From the NCBI GenBank assembly GCA_021776525.1, contig JAJFFT010000001.1, positions 62,001-126,000 of the forward strand: DNA of 64,000 nucleotides. The letters are read 5' to 3'. The position numbers and the translations under genes were made by a program. This document shows positions 1 to 9,518 of this stretch, piece by piece (the stretch's first letter is position 1; every line of letters starts with the position of its first letter). The stretch is from Robiginitomaculum sp. GTDB lineage: Bacteria; Pseudomonadota; Alphaproteobacteria; Caulobacterales; Maricaulaceae. The notes under the pieces are model-generated. The model was not told the DNA's origin. It saw nothing but the letters and a program-made list of their open reading frames with translations, and did no database searches.

Positions 1-972
1 TTTGCCAAACAGAATATCGACCTTGCCCAGCCCCGTCTGGGGTCCAAAGTGACCTATGCCACGGATGATTTCTTTGCCGACAAGGCCCGTTTGATCAGTC
101 CCGAAGCGCCAGTGTTCATCGAGGGCAAATACGATGATAATGGCAAATGGATGGATGGATGGGAAAGTCGGCGCAAGCGCGTGCCCGGCCATGATTATTG
201 CATTATCCGTCTTGGTCGTCCGGGTGTAATCAGCGGCGTTTTAATCGATACCGCGCATTTTACAGGCAATTACCCACCCTTTGCGGCACTGGAAGCCTGC
301 GCCTCGGATGCGGACATTCCGGGCGAGGATGACTGGCGCGAGCTGGTGCCAAAAATGGCATTAGACGGCGATTCGCAACGCTATGTGGCCGTAAAAGACG
401 CAAGCATTTTCACCCATGTGCGCTTGCATATCTATCCCGATGGCGGGGTGGCGCGTCTGCGCATTTATGGCACCATTCACAAGGATTGGTCCAAGGTTTC
501 GGGCGATACCCTGATCAATCTGGCCGCATTGGAAGAGGGGGCGCGGCCCCTTGGCTGTAATGATCAACATTTTGGCACGCCGGAAAATATGCTGGCGCCG
601 ACCAAGGGCATCAACATGGGCGATGGCTGGGAAACCCGGCGACGGCGCGAGCCGGGCCATGACTGGGCGGTAATCGCTTTGGCCCATCCGGGTGTGATCG
701 AAAAGGCGGTGATCGACACCGCGTTTTTTAAGGGCAATTACCCGGACCGGGCGTTTTTACAGGCCGCCCTGATTACCAGCAAAACCGATGCAGAAATTTT
801 GGCCGAAGCCAAAAATTGGAAGGTTTTGCTTTCTGAGCAAAAGCTCTCCGCCGATACGGTGCATGAATTTGACGATGCGCTAAGCGCGCTGGGTCCGGTT
901 AGTCATGTGCGCCTGAACATCATTCCCGATGGCGGGATCAGCCGCCTGCGCCTTTGGGGCAAACCGGCATAA
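1..972 (+). CDS. alc: Allantoicase, 5' end outside window
   Basis: Allantoicase hydrolyses allantoate to ureidoglycolate and urea in purine (urate) breakdown, in the cytoplasm. The frame is already open at base 1, so the start codon lies upstream; the GTG at 49 is inside the conserved protein because the family motif NIDLAQPRLGS is read just before it. The visible 323 residues show the internal duplication typical of the family: GWESRRKR near residue 53 and GWETRRRR near 209, each followed by PGHD and a GNYP segment. Both halves end with HVRL...I.PDGG.xRLR. The stop is at 972. The nucleoside permease at 5979 would fit purine salvage, but no other purine gene is visible. Family assignment is very secure from the duplicated motifs. 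Confidence 0.95.
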   Translation, partial: FAKQNIDLAQPRLGSKVTYATDDFFADKARLISPEAPVFIEGKYDDNGKWMDGWESRRKRVPGHDYCIIRLGRPGVISGVLIDTAHFTGNYPPFAALEACASDADIPGEDDWRELVPKMALDGDSQRYVAVKDASIFTHVRLHIYPDGGVARLRIYGTIHKDWSKVSGDTLINLAALEEGARPLGCNDQHFGTPENMLAPTKGINMGDGWETRRRREPGHDWAVIALAHPGVIEKAVIDTAFFKGNYPDRAFLQAALITSKTDAEILAEAKNWKVLLSEQKLSADTVHEFDDALSALGPVSHVRLNIIPDGGISRLRLWGKPA

Positions 973-1072
973 AATCCAGATCCTTACCTTTACAAGCCAA
1001 TAAAAGAGGCGCAATGCGCATTTATGTCGTTGCCGGGCCGGTGGCGGCCAAGCTTACATTTGGTGTTTGATA

Positions 1073-2719
1073 ATGCGTGACGCGTTCAAGGGTTCTTTTC
1101 GTCACCTTAAGGGTGATATTTTTGGTGGTTTGACTGCTGCGGTAATTGCTTTGCCGTTGGCGCTGGCCTTTGGGGTTGCCTCTGGCCTTGGCCCCGCAGC
1201 GGGGCTTTATGGCGCCATTGCCACCGGGTTTTTTGCTGCCATCTTTGGCGGCACACCGGCGCAGGTTTCTGGCCCTACCGGTCCCATGACTGTCGTGATG
1301 GGCGCAGTGGTCGCCGCCCATGCCAGTACAATGCCCGAGGCCTTTGCCATTGTTATGCTGGGCGGGGCGTTTCAGATTCTCTTCGGCTTTGCCAAGGTCG
1401 GCCATTATGTGCGCTATACGCCATATTCGGTGGTCTCCGGCTTTATGACGGGCATTGGCCTGATTATTATTATTATGCAAATTTTGCCGTTTCTTGGCTT
1501 GCCTGCCGCTGAAGGCGGCCCGTTGGGTGCCGTGCGTGCGCTCTTGCTGATTGATCCGCAAATCATTGGTTTTAATGCGCCGGTGCTGGCCATACTTTCA
1601 CTGGTGACCATTGTGTTGTGGCCGCAAACCCTGCGCCGTTTTATACCGTCTCCATTGGCCGCTTTGCTGGTCGGGACACTGGCTGGGGTTTTTCTGCTCA
1701 AAGGCATTCCCACCATTGGGGCCATTCCTGGCGGGTTGCCTGATATTCACATCCCGGTATTTAGCTTCGGCGATTTGGGCGGCATGGTGCAGGCCGGTCT
1801 GGTGCTGGCTTTGCTTGGCTCCATCGACAGTCTGCTGACCTCGCTGGTCGCCGATTCCATTACCCGAACCGCCCATGATTCCAATCAGGAACTGATCGGT
1901 CAGGGTATCGGCAATATGGTGGCGGGCCTTATTGGCGGCTTACCCGGGGCCGGGGCGACCATGCGCACGGTGATTAATGTCCGCGCTGGGGGGCGCACGC
2001 CTATATCAGGGGCCATTCATGCGCTGGTGCTTCTGACACTGGCATTGGGTCTGGGGCCATTTGCGGCGCAAATTCCTCTTGCTGTGCTGGCCGGAATTTT
2101 GATGAAGGTTGGCTGGGATATTATCGACTGGGGCTATCTGAAACACGTGCACATGGTGCCCCGCGATAAGGCGGCGGTGATGATCATCACCTTTTTAATG
2201 ACCGTGTTTGTTGACTTAATTACCGCCGTAGCCGTGGGCATTATTTTGGCCGCCTTTGTCAACGCCCGTGCGCTTAGTGAAGAACAGTTAAAAGGCGTGC
2301 ACCATCATAGCGGCGAAGGCGATGAAGACAGCGCCCTGACCGAGGAAGAGCGCGTGTTGCTGCGTAAGGCCAAGGGGCGCGTCATTGTCACCCGTTTGCA
2401 CGGCGCATTTTCTTATGCCTCTGCGCGTGAACTGGGCCGCCGTGTCAGCCAGCGTATTTTGGGACGTATGGTTGATATTTATGATTTTTCAGAGGCCGGT
2501 TATGTTGACCCCAGCGCCGCCATGGCACTGGATGATCTGTTCAAACAGGCAAAGTCGGGCAATCAGACTATTATTATTGCTGGCCTTGGCGGCAAAGCTA
2601 AAAAAACTCTGGAAGGGTTTGGTGTGCTTGATCTGGTTGAACCAGAGCACCGCTTTGAAAGCCGCCACGAGGCGATCATCGCAGCCTTGAATCTGGTCGC
2701 ACACACTCAAGAAAATTAA
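1073..2719 (+). CDS. SulP family anion transporter with STAS domain
   Basis: An inner-membrane SLC26/SulP-type carrier, likely for sulfate, bicarbonate or another small anion; the substrate cannot be read from sequence. It has about 12 hydrophobic segments from residue 15 to about 405, with the opening [20 protein letters not shown] typical of the family and the SGPTGPM segment. A cytoplasmic STAS domain follows at about 440-540 ([26 protein letters not shown]). ATG 1073 is preferred over the TTG at 1067 two codons upstream. The stop overlaps that of convergent yebC: the four bases TTAA at 2716-2719 hold both stops. The 548 residues fit the family. Confidence 0.9.
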   Translation: MRDAFKGSFRHLKGDIFGGLTAAVIALPLALAFGVASGLGPAAGLYGAIATGFFAAIFGGTPAQVSGPTGPMTVVMGAVVAAHASTMPEAFAIVMLGGAFQILFGFAKVGHYVRYTPYSVVSGFMTGIGLIIIIMQILPFLGLPAAEGGPLGAVRALLLIDPQIIGFNAPVLAILSLVTIVLWPQTLRRFIPSPLAALLVGTLAGVFLLKGIPTIGAIPGGLPDIHIPVFSFGDLGGMVQAGLVLALLGSIDSLLTSLVADSITRTAHDSNQELIGQGIGNMVAGLIGGLPGAGATMRTVINVRAGGRTPISGAIHALVLLTLALGLGPFAAQIPLAVLAGILMKVGWDIIDWGYLKHVHMVPRDKAAVMIITFLMTVFVDLITAVAVGIILAAFVNARALSEEQLKGVHHHSGEGDEDSALTEEERVLLRKAKGRVIVTRLHGAFSYASARELGRRVSQRILGRMVDIYDFSEAGYVDPSAAMALDDLFKQAKSGNQTIIIAGLGGKAKKTLEGFGVLDLVEPEHRFESRHEAIIAALNLVAHTQEN

Positions 2720-3462
2720 TCGCCTAGGCTTTCCATCACCTCTTCGGAAATATCGAAATTGGCATAGACGTTTTGCACATCGTCAGAATCTTCCAGCGCA
2801 TCCAGCATTTTCATCAAAGTTGGCGCTTTATCGGCCCCCACATCAATGGTGTTTTGCGGTTTCCAGATCATATTGGCCGAATTAGGTTCGCCAAAACTGG
2901 TTTCCAGCGCCTTGACTACTTCGTGCAGGTCTTCGCGGGCGCAGTAAATGGTATGGGTGTCTTCGTCCGTAACCACGTCTTCGGCCCCGGCCTCTATCGC
3001 CGCTTCTAACATGGTGTCTTCATCTGCGGCATCGGCGTTATATTGCACTTCACCGACCTGATCGAACATAAAGGCCACCGATCCGGTTTCGCCCAAATTG
3101 CCACCATTTTTGGCAAAGGCGGTACGGACTTCGGCGGCGGCGCGGTTTTTATTATCGGTGGAAACCTCGACAATGACGCCAATGCCCGCCGGGCCAAAAC
3201 CCTCATAGCGAATTTCTTCATACTCGGCCCCGTCTGCGCCGGTGGCCTTGTCGATGGCGCGCTGAATATTGTCTTTGGGCACCGATTGAGATTTGGCATT
3301 ATTGATGGCCAAACGCAGGCGTGGATTGCCCTCAGGGTCGCCGCCGCCCATTTTGGCGGCAATGGCAATTTCCTTTGAGAGCTTGGAAAATAGCTTCGAG
3401 CGCGCCTTGTCCTGACGACCTTTACGATGCTGAATATTTGCCCATTTTGAGTGTCCGGCCAT
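2716..3462 (-). CDS. yebC: YebC/PmpR-family protein (TACO1-like)
   Basis: This is a widely conserved cytoplasmic protein, described in the family both as a DNA-binding regulator and as a TACO1-like translation factor that relieves ribosome stalling. The N-terminus [19 protein letters not shown] and the length of 248 residues are diagnostic. I start at the ATG at 3462 because this is the conserved family start; the in-frame ATG at 3474 would add only MEAP. The C-terminus is acidic ([15 protein letters not shown]), as usual. It lies downstream of ybaB on the same strand with an 82-bp gap and meets sulP tail to tail. Confidence 0.95.
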   Translation of the reverse strand: MAGHSKWANIQHRKGRQDKARSKLFSKLSKEIAIAAKMGGGDPEGNPRLRLAINNAKSQSVPKDNIQRAIDKATGADGAEYEEIRYEGFGPAGIGVIVEVSTDNKNRAAAEVRTAFAKNGGNLGETGSVAFMFDQVGEVQYNADAADEDTMLEAAIEAGAEDVVTDEDTHTIYCAREDLHEVVKALETSFGEPNSANMIWKPQNTIDVGADKAPTLMKMLDALEDSDDVQNVYANFDISEEVMESLGD

Positions 3463-3544
3463 TGGGGCCTCCATCAGATATAAGATTTTTGCGAATTTGT
3501 AAGACGGCGATGCCCTGAGGGCAAGGCCGAGGCGTGCAAAGCAT

Positions 3545-3880
3545 TTAGCCCAAGGGGCCCAGGCCTTTTGGCATCATGGCGGCCAATGGTCCGGCAACTT
3601 TGGCCATTTGCTCTTTGGCCAGCTCATCCACTTTACGGCGTGCATCGTTAATGGCCGCGACCAGAAGGTCTTCAAGAACCTCTGCGGCGTCACCACTATC
3701 ACCCATCAGCGCCGGGTCAATATGGACGGCGCGAGCCTCGCCCTTGCCGTTCAAAGTGACTGTAACCATGTCACCGCCGGCGCGGCCTTCGACATCATGA
3801 TCAGCAAGATCCTGCTGAGCGGCGGCCAGCTTGGCCTGCATTTCCTGCGCCTGTCGCATCAGGCCTGCTATATCGGTCAT
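3545..3880 (-). CDS. ybaB: YbaB/EbfC family nucleoid-associated protein
   Basis: A small dimeric DNA-binding protein of 111 residues encoded next to dnaX, as in many bacteria. The family signature is visible: [22 protein letters not shown] at the N-terminus, the central [14 protein letters not shown] strand region and the helical segment [20 protein letters not shown]. Its ATG overlaps the dnaX stop by four bases (3877-3880), so the two genes are very probably translationally coupled in one operon. The C-terminus is rich in Gly and Pro ([10 protein letters not shown]). Identification is secure. Confidence 0.95.
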   Translation of the reverse strand: MTDIAGLMRQAQEMQAKLAAAQQDLADHDVEGRAGGDMVTVTLNGKGEARAVHIDPALMGDSGDAAEVLEDLLVAAINDARRKVDELAKEQMAKVAGPLAAMMPKGLGPLG

Positions 3881-5637
3881 GTTTGACCTCCGTTTTTGGG
3901 GTCGGGTTCAATAATGTTGATAACTTTTGCTTTTGGAAAAGCGCTCTGCACATCATGCATTTGTGTCGATTGTTCGACCTCGGTGCGCAATTGCGCTGAT
4001 CTGGTTTTCTTTTGTTCGAGCAGTGTTGGGGCGCCCTTGGCTTTGCCATCAAGGCTGATCAGCCAGGTTTCGCCGGTTTTATCGCGCAGGAATTTAGTTA
4101 ATTCCGGGGCCAGCTCAGCCGGGGCGTCATCCATGGGTTCAAACACAATTGCACCGGGGCGAAAGCTGACCAGCCGAACACAGCGGCGAACCATGGCACA
4201 TAGGTGCATTTCACGATTTTCATTGAGCAAAGCCACCACATCTTCAAGGCTATGCAGGCGCGCCACGGGTTCATTATCCGGTCCGGCCTCGGGTTGAACG
4301 TGCATGGCTGGCGCGGCATTGCCGGATGTTCGGGCTACGGAACGAGGCGGAGACCCGCTGGCTGATGCGGGGGTTGGTGTTGCTTCGGGCGTTGGTGATG
4401 TTTCGGTGTTTCCCTCGCGCAAGATGCGTGCGGCTTCTTCGGGTCCGGGTAAAGTGGAGGCTGCGCAAATACGAATGAGGGCCATTTCGGTGGCGCTTAA
4501 GGGGTCGGGGGCGAGGCGTGCTTCGTCGAGGGCTTTGAGCAACATTTGCCATAAACGGGCCAGTTGCCCAAGGCTCAGTTCAGAGCCAAGAGTACGCACC
4601 AGCTCGGCGCTGTCGCCATATTCTTCCAAGGTGGTGTCTTCACCCATGACGCTGGCGCGGGTGCATTGATGGCAATGATCCAACAGGTCACGCAACACAA
4701 TCAATGGATCGGCGCCGGCCTCAAACTGGCTGTGTAATTCAGCGCAACAGGCGCTCGCATCGCCGCGCGCCGCCATGGCAAACAGGTCCAGAACGCGGGT
4801 GCGGTCCGCCAGCCCCAACATGATGCGCACATCTTCGCCGGTTACTTCTTTTTTGCCTTCTTCCTGCACCAGTGCCTGATCCAGAATGGACAAGGCATCG
4901 CGAACCGAACCTTCGGCGGCGCGTGAGATCAGGGCCAGACCGTCGAGGGCGACACTGGCCCCTTCTTTTTCGCAAATGTTTTGCAAATGCGAGATTAACT
5001 GATCGCGGCCAATGCGCGCCAGATCAAAACGCTGGCACCGTGACAAGACGGTGACCGGTACTTTGCGAATTTCTGTGGTGGCAAAAATAAATTTGGCGTG
5101 TGGCGGCGGCTCTTCAAGGGTTTTGAGAAGTGCATTGAAGGCAGATGTGGACAACATGTGCACTTCGTCAATGATGTAAACTTTATAACGGGCCGAGACC
5201 GGGGCGTACCGCACGCCGTCGAGAATCTCGCGAATGTCGTTGATGCCAGTATGCGAAGCAGCATCCATTTCCATCACATCCACATGACGTGATGCGGAAA
5301 TGGCGGCGCAATGCACCCCCGGCGGGTTCAGCGCAATGGATGGCCCGTCAACGCTGTCGCTTTCATAATTCAGCGCCCGCGCCAGCAATCGTGCCGTGGT
5401 GGTTTTACCAACCCCTCGCACGCCAGTCAGCATGAACGCATGGGCGACGCGGTTTGTCGCAAACGCATTGGTCAGGGTGCGGACCATGGGATTCTGTCCG
5501 ATGAGGTCTTCAAATGAAGACGGGCGGTATTTGCGCGCTAATACCTGATAACCGGCATTGCCCTGACCCGTTTCGGGCATATCAAGGCCAAGCCCCGGTC
5601 CGGATGTCTCTTGTGTAGAAGAATCGTTCTCGCTCAT
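3877..5637 (-). CDS. dnaX: DNA polymerase III subunit tau/gamma
   Basis: The clamp-loader ATPase of the replicative polymerase, 586 residues. Seen in order: Walker A GVRGVGKTT at 72-80, Walker B IIDEVH at 155-160, the SRC arginine-finger motif at 199-201, then the collar region and a Pro/Ala/Ser-rich linker near 425-465 before the C-terminal tau domain. The four-cysteine zinc module between Walker A and B is missing: only one Cys (PGVHC, residue 110) remains. From memory this is common in Alphaproteobacteria, so I read it as lineage-typical rather than as damage. It overlaps ybaB by four bases and lies just downstream of the SRP RNA on the same strand. I did not identify a slippery frameshift site. 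Confidence 0.95.
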   Translation of the reverse strand: MSENDSSTQETSGPGLGLDMPETGQGNAGYQVLARKYRPSSFEDLIGQNPMVRTLTNAFATNRVAHAFMLTGVRGVGKTTTARLLARALNYESDSVDGPSIALNPPGVHCAAISASRHVDVMEMDAASHTGINDIREILDGVRYAPVSARYKVYIIDEVHMLSTSAFNALLKTLEEPPPHAKFIFATTEIRKVPVTVLSRCQRFDLARIGRDQLISHLQNICEKEGASVALDGLALISRAAEGSVRDALSILDQALVQEEGKKEVTGEDVRIMLGLADRTRVLDLFAMAARGDASACCAELHSQFEAGADPLIVLRDLLDHCHQCTRASVMGEDTTLEEYGDSAELVRTLGSELSLGQLARLWQMLLKALDEARLAPDPLSATEMALIRICAASTLPGPEEAARILREGNTETSPTPEATPTPASASGSPPRSVARTSGNAAPAMHVQPEAGPDNEPVARLHSLEDVVALLNENREMHLCAMVRRCVRLVSFRPGAIVFEPMDDAPAELAPELTKFLRDKTGETWLISLDGKAKGAPTLLEQKKTRSAQLRTEVEQSTQMHDVQSAFPKAKVINIIEPDPKNGGQT

Positions 5638-5705
5638 GGCATTACTTTAGCGCGCCGCGTTAAGGCACGCCAGCAGCAGAGATAACAATTGGTGCATAAG
5701 AGAAA

Positions 5706-5803
5706 GAAGTGGAGACTGAACAACGACCCGAGAAAAACTCGTTACGGCTGCTTCCTTCCGGATCTGACCGGGTTGGCGAGACACTCGTCCACTGCCAGCC
5801 TCC
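5706..5803 (-). ncRNA. ffs: Signal recognition particle RNA, small bacterial type
   Basis: On the minus strand this stretch carries the conserved SRP RNA apical loop, read as GGTCAGATCCGGAAGGAAGC, where GGAAGGAAGCAGCC is the most conserved segment of 4.5S RNA. Flanking arms pair (AGTGGA near the 5' end with TCCACT near the 3' end). It forms the RNA core of the Ffh particle that targets nascent membrane proteins. Placement upstream of dnaX is familiar. Both ends are estimated: the 5' end from the -10 box spacing, the 3' end from the last paired bases at about 5706-5713. Confidence 0.92.
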
Positions 5804-5810
5804 GCGTATG

Positions 5811-5816
5811 AGTATA
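5811..5816 (-). promoter_or_regulatory. Probable -10 box of the SRP RNA promoter
   Basis: TATACT on the minus strand lies seven bases before the inferred first base of the SRP RNA (G at 5803). A -35 box at 17-bp spacing is weak (TTTTCT), so only the -10 is called. Confidence 0.5.
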
Positions 5817-5978
5817 ATGCTCTGCTTCGGTTAAGAAAACCAAGCGAACAGCAGGAATAACAGTTGCCATTGCGCACGGCTTAAAACGCTGGGCTGGAAT
5901 TTTAAGAGAGGCTCTCTTGCTTGTCCGTCGGGCCTGTGCCTCAATGCGCTCATAAAAAACAAAGGGAAGGGGTGGGGC

Positions 5979-7208
5979 ATGCTGATCACCATTGTTGGTA
6001 TCTGTGTTCTTTTAGGTCTGGCGTTTGCGCTGTCTGATAATCGTAAAGCCATTAACTTGCGCGTTGTTGGTGCGGCTTTTGCGCTGCAAGCCGGCATTGC
6101 GGTGTTCGTGCTTTATATTCCGTTTGGCAAAAATGTACTGACTTCCATATCCAATGGTGTGCAGGTCGTGATCGACTATTCCAAGGTCGGAACCGGCTTT
6201 GTATTTGGTAATCTGGCCGATGCAGGCAATATCGGTTTTGTGTTTGCAGTGCAGGTCTTGCCGGTGATTATCTTTATCGGCGCCCTGACCGCGGTGCTTT
6301 ACCATTTGCATATTATGCAATGGGTTGTGCGCATTTTTGGTGGTGCCTTGCGTATGGTCATTGGGACCTCCCGGGTCGAAAGCCTGTGTGCTTCGGCGAA
6401 TATCTTTTTGGGTCAGACCGAGGCCCCGCTGGTCATACGCCCCTATATTTCCCGTCTTTCAGATAATCAGTTATTCACCGTTATGGTTTCCGGGCTGGCG
6501 TCGGTTTCAGGGGCCATTTTGGCCGGCTATGCGCTTTTGGGCGTTAATATCGAGTACCTGATCGCGGCCAGTTTTATGGCGGCACCGGGCGGCTTGCTGA
6601 TGGCTAAAATTATCCGCCCCGATGTTGGTTCGCTTGACGACGATGACGTGTCTTTGAGTGATGACAAGGACGATATGACGGAACGCCCTTCCAACGTCAT
6701 TGATGCGGCGGCGCTGGGGGCCAGCGAGGGCCTGCGTCTGGCTGCCAATATTGGCGCGATGCTGATCGCTTTTGTGGCATTGATTGCCCTTTTGAACGGT
6801 CTTGTTGGTGGTGTCGCCGGGCTTTTTGGTTTTGAAGGCATTACCATGAATGCCATTCTGGGCTGGATATTTTCACCCCTGATGTTCCTTTTGGGTATTC
6901 CATGGGAAGAAGCCATGGCGGCCGGTGACCTCATTGGTCAGAAACTGGTGCTGAATGAATTTGTTGCCTATGCCAGCCTGCAACAGGTTCAGGAAAACCT
7001 CAGCCCACATACGGTGATGGTGGTGACGTTCGCCCTGTGTGGCTTTGCCAATTTGTCCTCGCTGGGCATTTTGCTGGGCGGCCTTGGCGGTCTTGCTCCT
7101 GAACGGCGCGGCGATATTTCGCGCATGGGCCTCAAAGCCATTGCTGCCGGGTCATTGTCTAATCTGATGAGTGCGGCACTGGCCTCAATGCTGGTTGTGG
7201 CGGTGTAA
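5979..7208 (+). CDS. Concentrative nucleoside transporter, NupC/CNT family
   Basis: An inner-membrane nucleoside symporter (H+ or Na+ coupled) of 409 residues. Family features visible are the N-terminal gate segment with AxNLRVVGAAFALQ, the core segment GQTEAPLVIRPYI near residues 140-155, the second repeat with MNAILGWIFSPLMFLLGIPW, the KLVLNEFVAY segment near 325, and the closing FALCGFANLSSLGILLGGLGG. The start ATG has a strong purine-rich ribosome site (GGAAGGGG) before it. It could feed purines to salvage or, with the allantoicase upstream, to degradation. The exact nucleoside range is not readable. Confidence 0.93.
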   Translation: MLITIVGICVLLGLAFALSDNRKAINLRVVGAAFALQAGIAVFVLYIPFGKNVLTSISNGVQVVIDYSKVGTGFVFGNLADAGNIGFVFAVQVLPVIIFIGALTAVLYHLHIMQWVVRIFGGALRMVIGTSRVESLCASANIFLGQTEAPLVIRPYISRLSDNQLFTVMVSGLASVSGAILAGYALLGVNIEYLIAASFMAAPGGLLMAKIIRPDVGSLDDDDVSLSDDKDDMTERPSNVIDAAALGASEGLRLAANIGAMLIAFVALIALLNGLVGGVAGLFGFEGITMNAILGWIFSPLMFLLGIPWEEAMAAGDLIGQKLVLNEFVAYASLQQVQENLSPHTVMVVTFALCGFANLSSLGILLGGLGGLAPERRGDISRMGLKAIAAGSLSNLMSAALASMLVVAV

Positions 7209-7233
7209 ATTAGTGGGTCCTGCGCCTAGACCA

Positions 7234-8388
7234 TCAGAATAGCTTGAAGTACATGTCGAAAATAAAAATTTTATTGCGATAGCGACCAGTAATTTCTTTT
7301 AATATATTATTGGCCACAAAGTCTTTAACCAAGGCTGCTGCTATATTATGATTTACACCCAGTAACGCGGCTACTGAATTGTTCGTTATCACTGGAGAGC
7401 CATATAAGTGATACATCAGGGTTTGTGCATTTTTGAGTTTACGTCCCTGAAACTTCGGCATTGTCTCAGCCTCAATGATAGAACGGATACGGGTGATCTC
7501 ACGAAATACATTAATTGAGTGATGTGCAGTTTCTTGCACGCCTGCCAGAAAAAACTGTATCCATTCTGATAATTTATTATGGGTGCGAACGGCCATCAAC
7601 CGGTCATAATATTCTTCCTTATTCCTCATAAAAAAGTCAGAGAGGTAGAGTGACGGTTTTTGTAACAAACCAAAATAAACCAGATAAAGGGTTATCAACA
7701 ACCTACCAACCCGGCCATTTCCATCCAGGAACGGATGTATGGTCTCTAACTGGTAATGTATAATGGCAATTCGTATTAAATGGGGTAAATGCACGGTTTT
7801 ATTGTGCATGAATTTTTCTAGATCGCCCATCAAGTCCGGGACATGTTTGTGTCTAGGCGGTATAAAAGTTGCGTTCGCCAAACTCGTGCCTATCCAGTTT
7901 TGACTGGTACGAAACATCCCCGGCTGTTTATGCTCTCCCCTTACCGAAGTAAGCAGGGTTTCATGCGCCTTCCTGATCAGCCGGTTTGACAAGGGGAGGT
8001 CACCCATATTTTTTAAGGATAAATTGGCGGCCTTGATGTAGTTATTCACTTCTAACCAGTCGTCACGGTGTTCAGGCGCAATATTGTGCAGGTCTTGCAC
8101 GGCTTCTTCTAAATTCGTCTGCGTCCCTTCTATTTTGTTGGATGATACTGCTTCTTTGGTTACGTACATCTGAATAAAAAAATCGACGTTAGGGATCAGG
8201 TGCGAATAGGCATTTAATTCACCCAATAACCGGCTAGAATTTTCCAGAAGGTCAGGTATGTGACGGTCATGCATTTGCCATTGGGCATTGATACGAGTTG
8301 GCAAAAAAGCTTCATATTGGTAACCGCGCTCAATACCTCCTGCATCAAACGCGTTAATATCAATAATACCAAAGCCCCTGTCAGACAT
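7234..8388 (-). CDS. Fic family protein (AMPylase-type) with internal inhibitory helix
   Basis: Fic enzymes usually transfer AMP from ATP to hydroxyl side chains of target proteins. The catalytic motif HPFLDGNGRVGR is complete. An inhibitory motif of the S/TxxxE(G/N) type, SNKIEG, lies in the N-terminal part before the Fic core, which makes this a self-inhibited (class II-like) enzyme in the known Fic scheme. The C-terminus resembles a winged helix (NNSVAALLGVNHNIAAALVKD). I chose ATG 8388 because GGAG sits seven bases upstream; the frame stays open to a TTG at 8433. The DNA is visibly more AT-rich than nupC and gpsA on either side, and the gene stands alone, suggesting acquisition. Target unknown. 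Confidence 0.88.
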   Translation of the reverse strand: MSDRGFGIIDINAFDAGGIERGYQYEAFLPTRINAQWQMHDRHIPDLLENSSRLLGELNAYSHLIPNVDFFIQMYVTKEAVSSNKIEGTQTNLEEAVQDLHNIAPEHRDDWLEVNNYIKAANLSLKNMGDLPLSNRLIRKAHETLLTSVRGEHKQPGMFRTSQNWIGTSLANATFIPPRHKHVPDLMGDLEKFMHNKTVHLPHLIRIAIIHYQLETIHPFLDGNGRVGRLLITLYLVYFGLLQKPSLYLSDFFMRNKEEYYDRLMAVRTHNKLSEWIQFFLAGVQETAHHSINVFREITRIRSIIEAETMPKFQGRKLKNAQTLMYHLYGSPVITNNSVAALLGVNHNIAAALVKDFVANNILKEITGRYRNKIFIFDMYFKLF

Positions 8389-8438
8389 GCAATTCTCCAT
8401 ATATTCCAAAAAACCGTACTTTTCGACATTCAAGTGGT

Positions 8439-8473
8439 TATATATCGAAAATTATGGATGTATATGATATATA
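8439..8473. promoter_or_regulatory. Inverted repeat upstream of the Fic gene
   Basis: TATATATC (8439-8446) and GATATATA (8466-8473) form a perfect 8-bp inverted repeat with a 19-bp spacer, in AT-rich DNA 50-85 bp before the chosen Fic start. It could be an operator or simply part of an AT-rich promoter. Confidence 0.3.
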
Positions 8474-8519
8474 AATCGCCTTTTGTCTAGTTTTGAGAGA
8501 ATACTATAGGTTGCCCCCA

Positions 8520-9518
8520 CTATTCCACCTGAAACGGGCGTGAGAGCAGGCCTTCAATGGCCTCATCAATGCCGATACGGCCAGTCAGAATAGCGGCGAT
8601 TGCTGCGCTGATCGGCATGTCGACGTTTTTGCGTGCGGCAAGTTCGGCCAGCGCCGGCGCCGTGGCCGCGCCTTCAATAATGCCGGTGCCTTTGGCGTAA
8701 ATCTCGTCCAAGGTTTCGCCGCGCCCCAGTGCCAGTCCGCAAGACATATTGCGCGACTGCTCGGACGAGCAGGTCAGCACCAGATCGCCCAGCCCACACA
8801 GGCCGCGCAAGGTTTCCGGCAAGGCCCCAAAGGCCATGCCAAGGCGGGTCATTTCAGCAAACCCACGGGTTAAAAGTGCGGCATGGGCGCTCTTGCCCAA
8901 TTGGCGGCCCAGCACGATACCGCAGGCAATGGCCAGGACGTTTTTCACCGCACCACCGATTTCTGCACCGATCAGGTCATGGGACAGATAAGGACGAAAA
9001 CTGCGTGTGCCGATGGCGCTCATTAGCGCCCGGCCGATCACCGGGTCTGTGCATGCCAGTGTGACGGCGGTGGGTAATCCGCGCACTACATCTTTGGCAA
9101 AGCTGGGGCCGGACAGTACCGATGGGATGGCCTGGGGCACGGTGTCTTTTAAGACATCACTCATCAGCTCGAGGCTTTTTTGTTCAATGCCTTTCGAACA
9201 CAACATCACTGGGGTGCCTTCGGCAATGGTCGGGCGCAATTCGTTTAATATGGTGCGGGTAAATTGAGCCGGAACGACCATCAGGATAATATCAGCCTTG
9301 GCAGTATTATGCAGATCGGCGCTGGCAGTAATGTTTTCGTGCAGGGTCGCACCCGGTAAAAACCTTTGGTTCTCGCGGGCCGTATTGATGCTTTCAACCA
9401 CATCGTCTTCGCGGGCCCATAATGTCACTTTGCGCCCGGCTTGTGCACAGGTTTGCGCCAATGCCGTACCCCAGGCCCCACCACCGATGACGCTGACGTT
9501 TTGTAGATCGCTACTCAT
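8520..9518 (-). CDS. gpsA: Glycerol-3-phosphate dehydrogenase [NAD(P)+]
   Basis: Reduces dihydroxyacetone phosphate to sn-glycerol 3-phosphate, the backbone precursor of phospholipids; cytoplasmic. The nucleotide-binding loop IGGGAWGTALA is at residues 11-21, followed by MLCSKGIE, SGPSFAKDV and the catalytic-lysine region IGGAVKNVLAIACG. The C-terminal helical domain contains TRGFAEMTRLG and CGLGDLVLTC. The 332 residues fit the family. Its ATG overlaps the stop of tsaD by four bases, so the two are coupled in a tsaD-gpsA operon. Confidence 0.96.
   Translation of the reverse strand: MSSDLQNVSVIGGGAWGTALAQTCAQAGRKVTLWAREDDVVESINTARENQRFLPGATLHENITASADLHNTAKADIILMVVPAQFTRTILNELRPTIAEGTPVMLCSKGIEQKSLELMSDVLKDTVPQAIPSVLSGPSFAKDVVRGLPTAVTLACTDPVIGRALMSAIGTRSFRPYLSHDLIGAEIGGAVKNVLAIACGIVLGRQLGKSAHAALLTRGFAEMTRLGMAFGALPETLRGLCGLGDLVLTCSSEQSRNMSCGLALGRGETLDEIYAKGTGIIEGAATAPALAELAARKNVDMPISAAIAAILTGRIGIDEAIEGLLSRPFQVE

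Noticed and set aside
4739..5054. Open frames antisense to dnaX and other backbone genes
   Set aside because: Shadow frames of GC-rich coding DNA without any motif.
3877..5637. DnaX without zinc cysteines as a damaged or novel clamp loader
   Set aside because: All ATPase motifs are intact, and to my memory the loss of these cysteines is common in Alphaproteobacteria.
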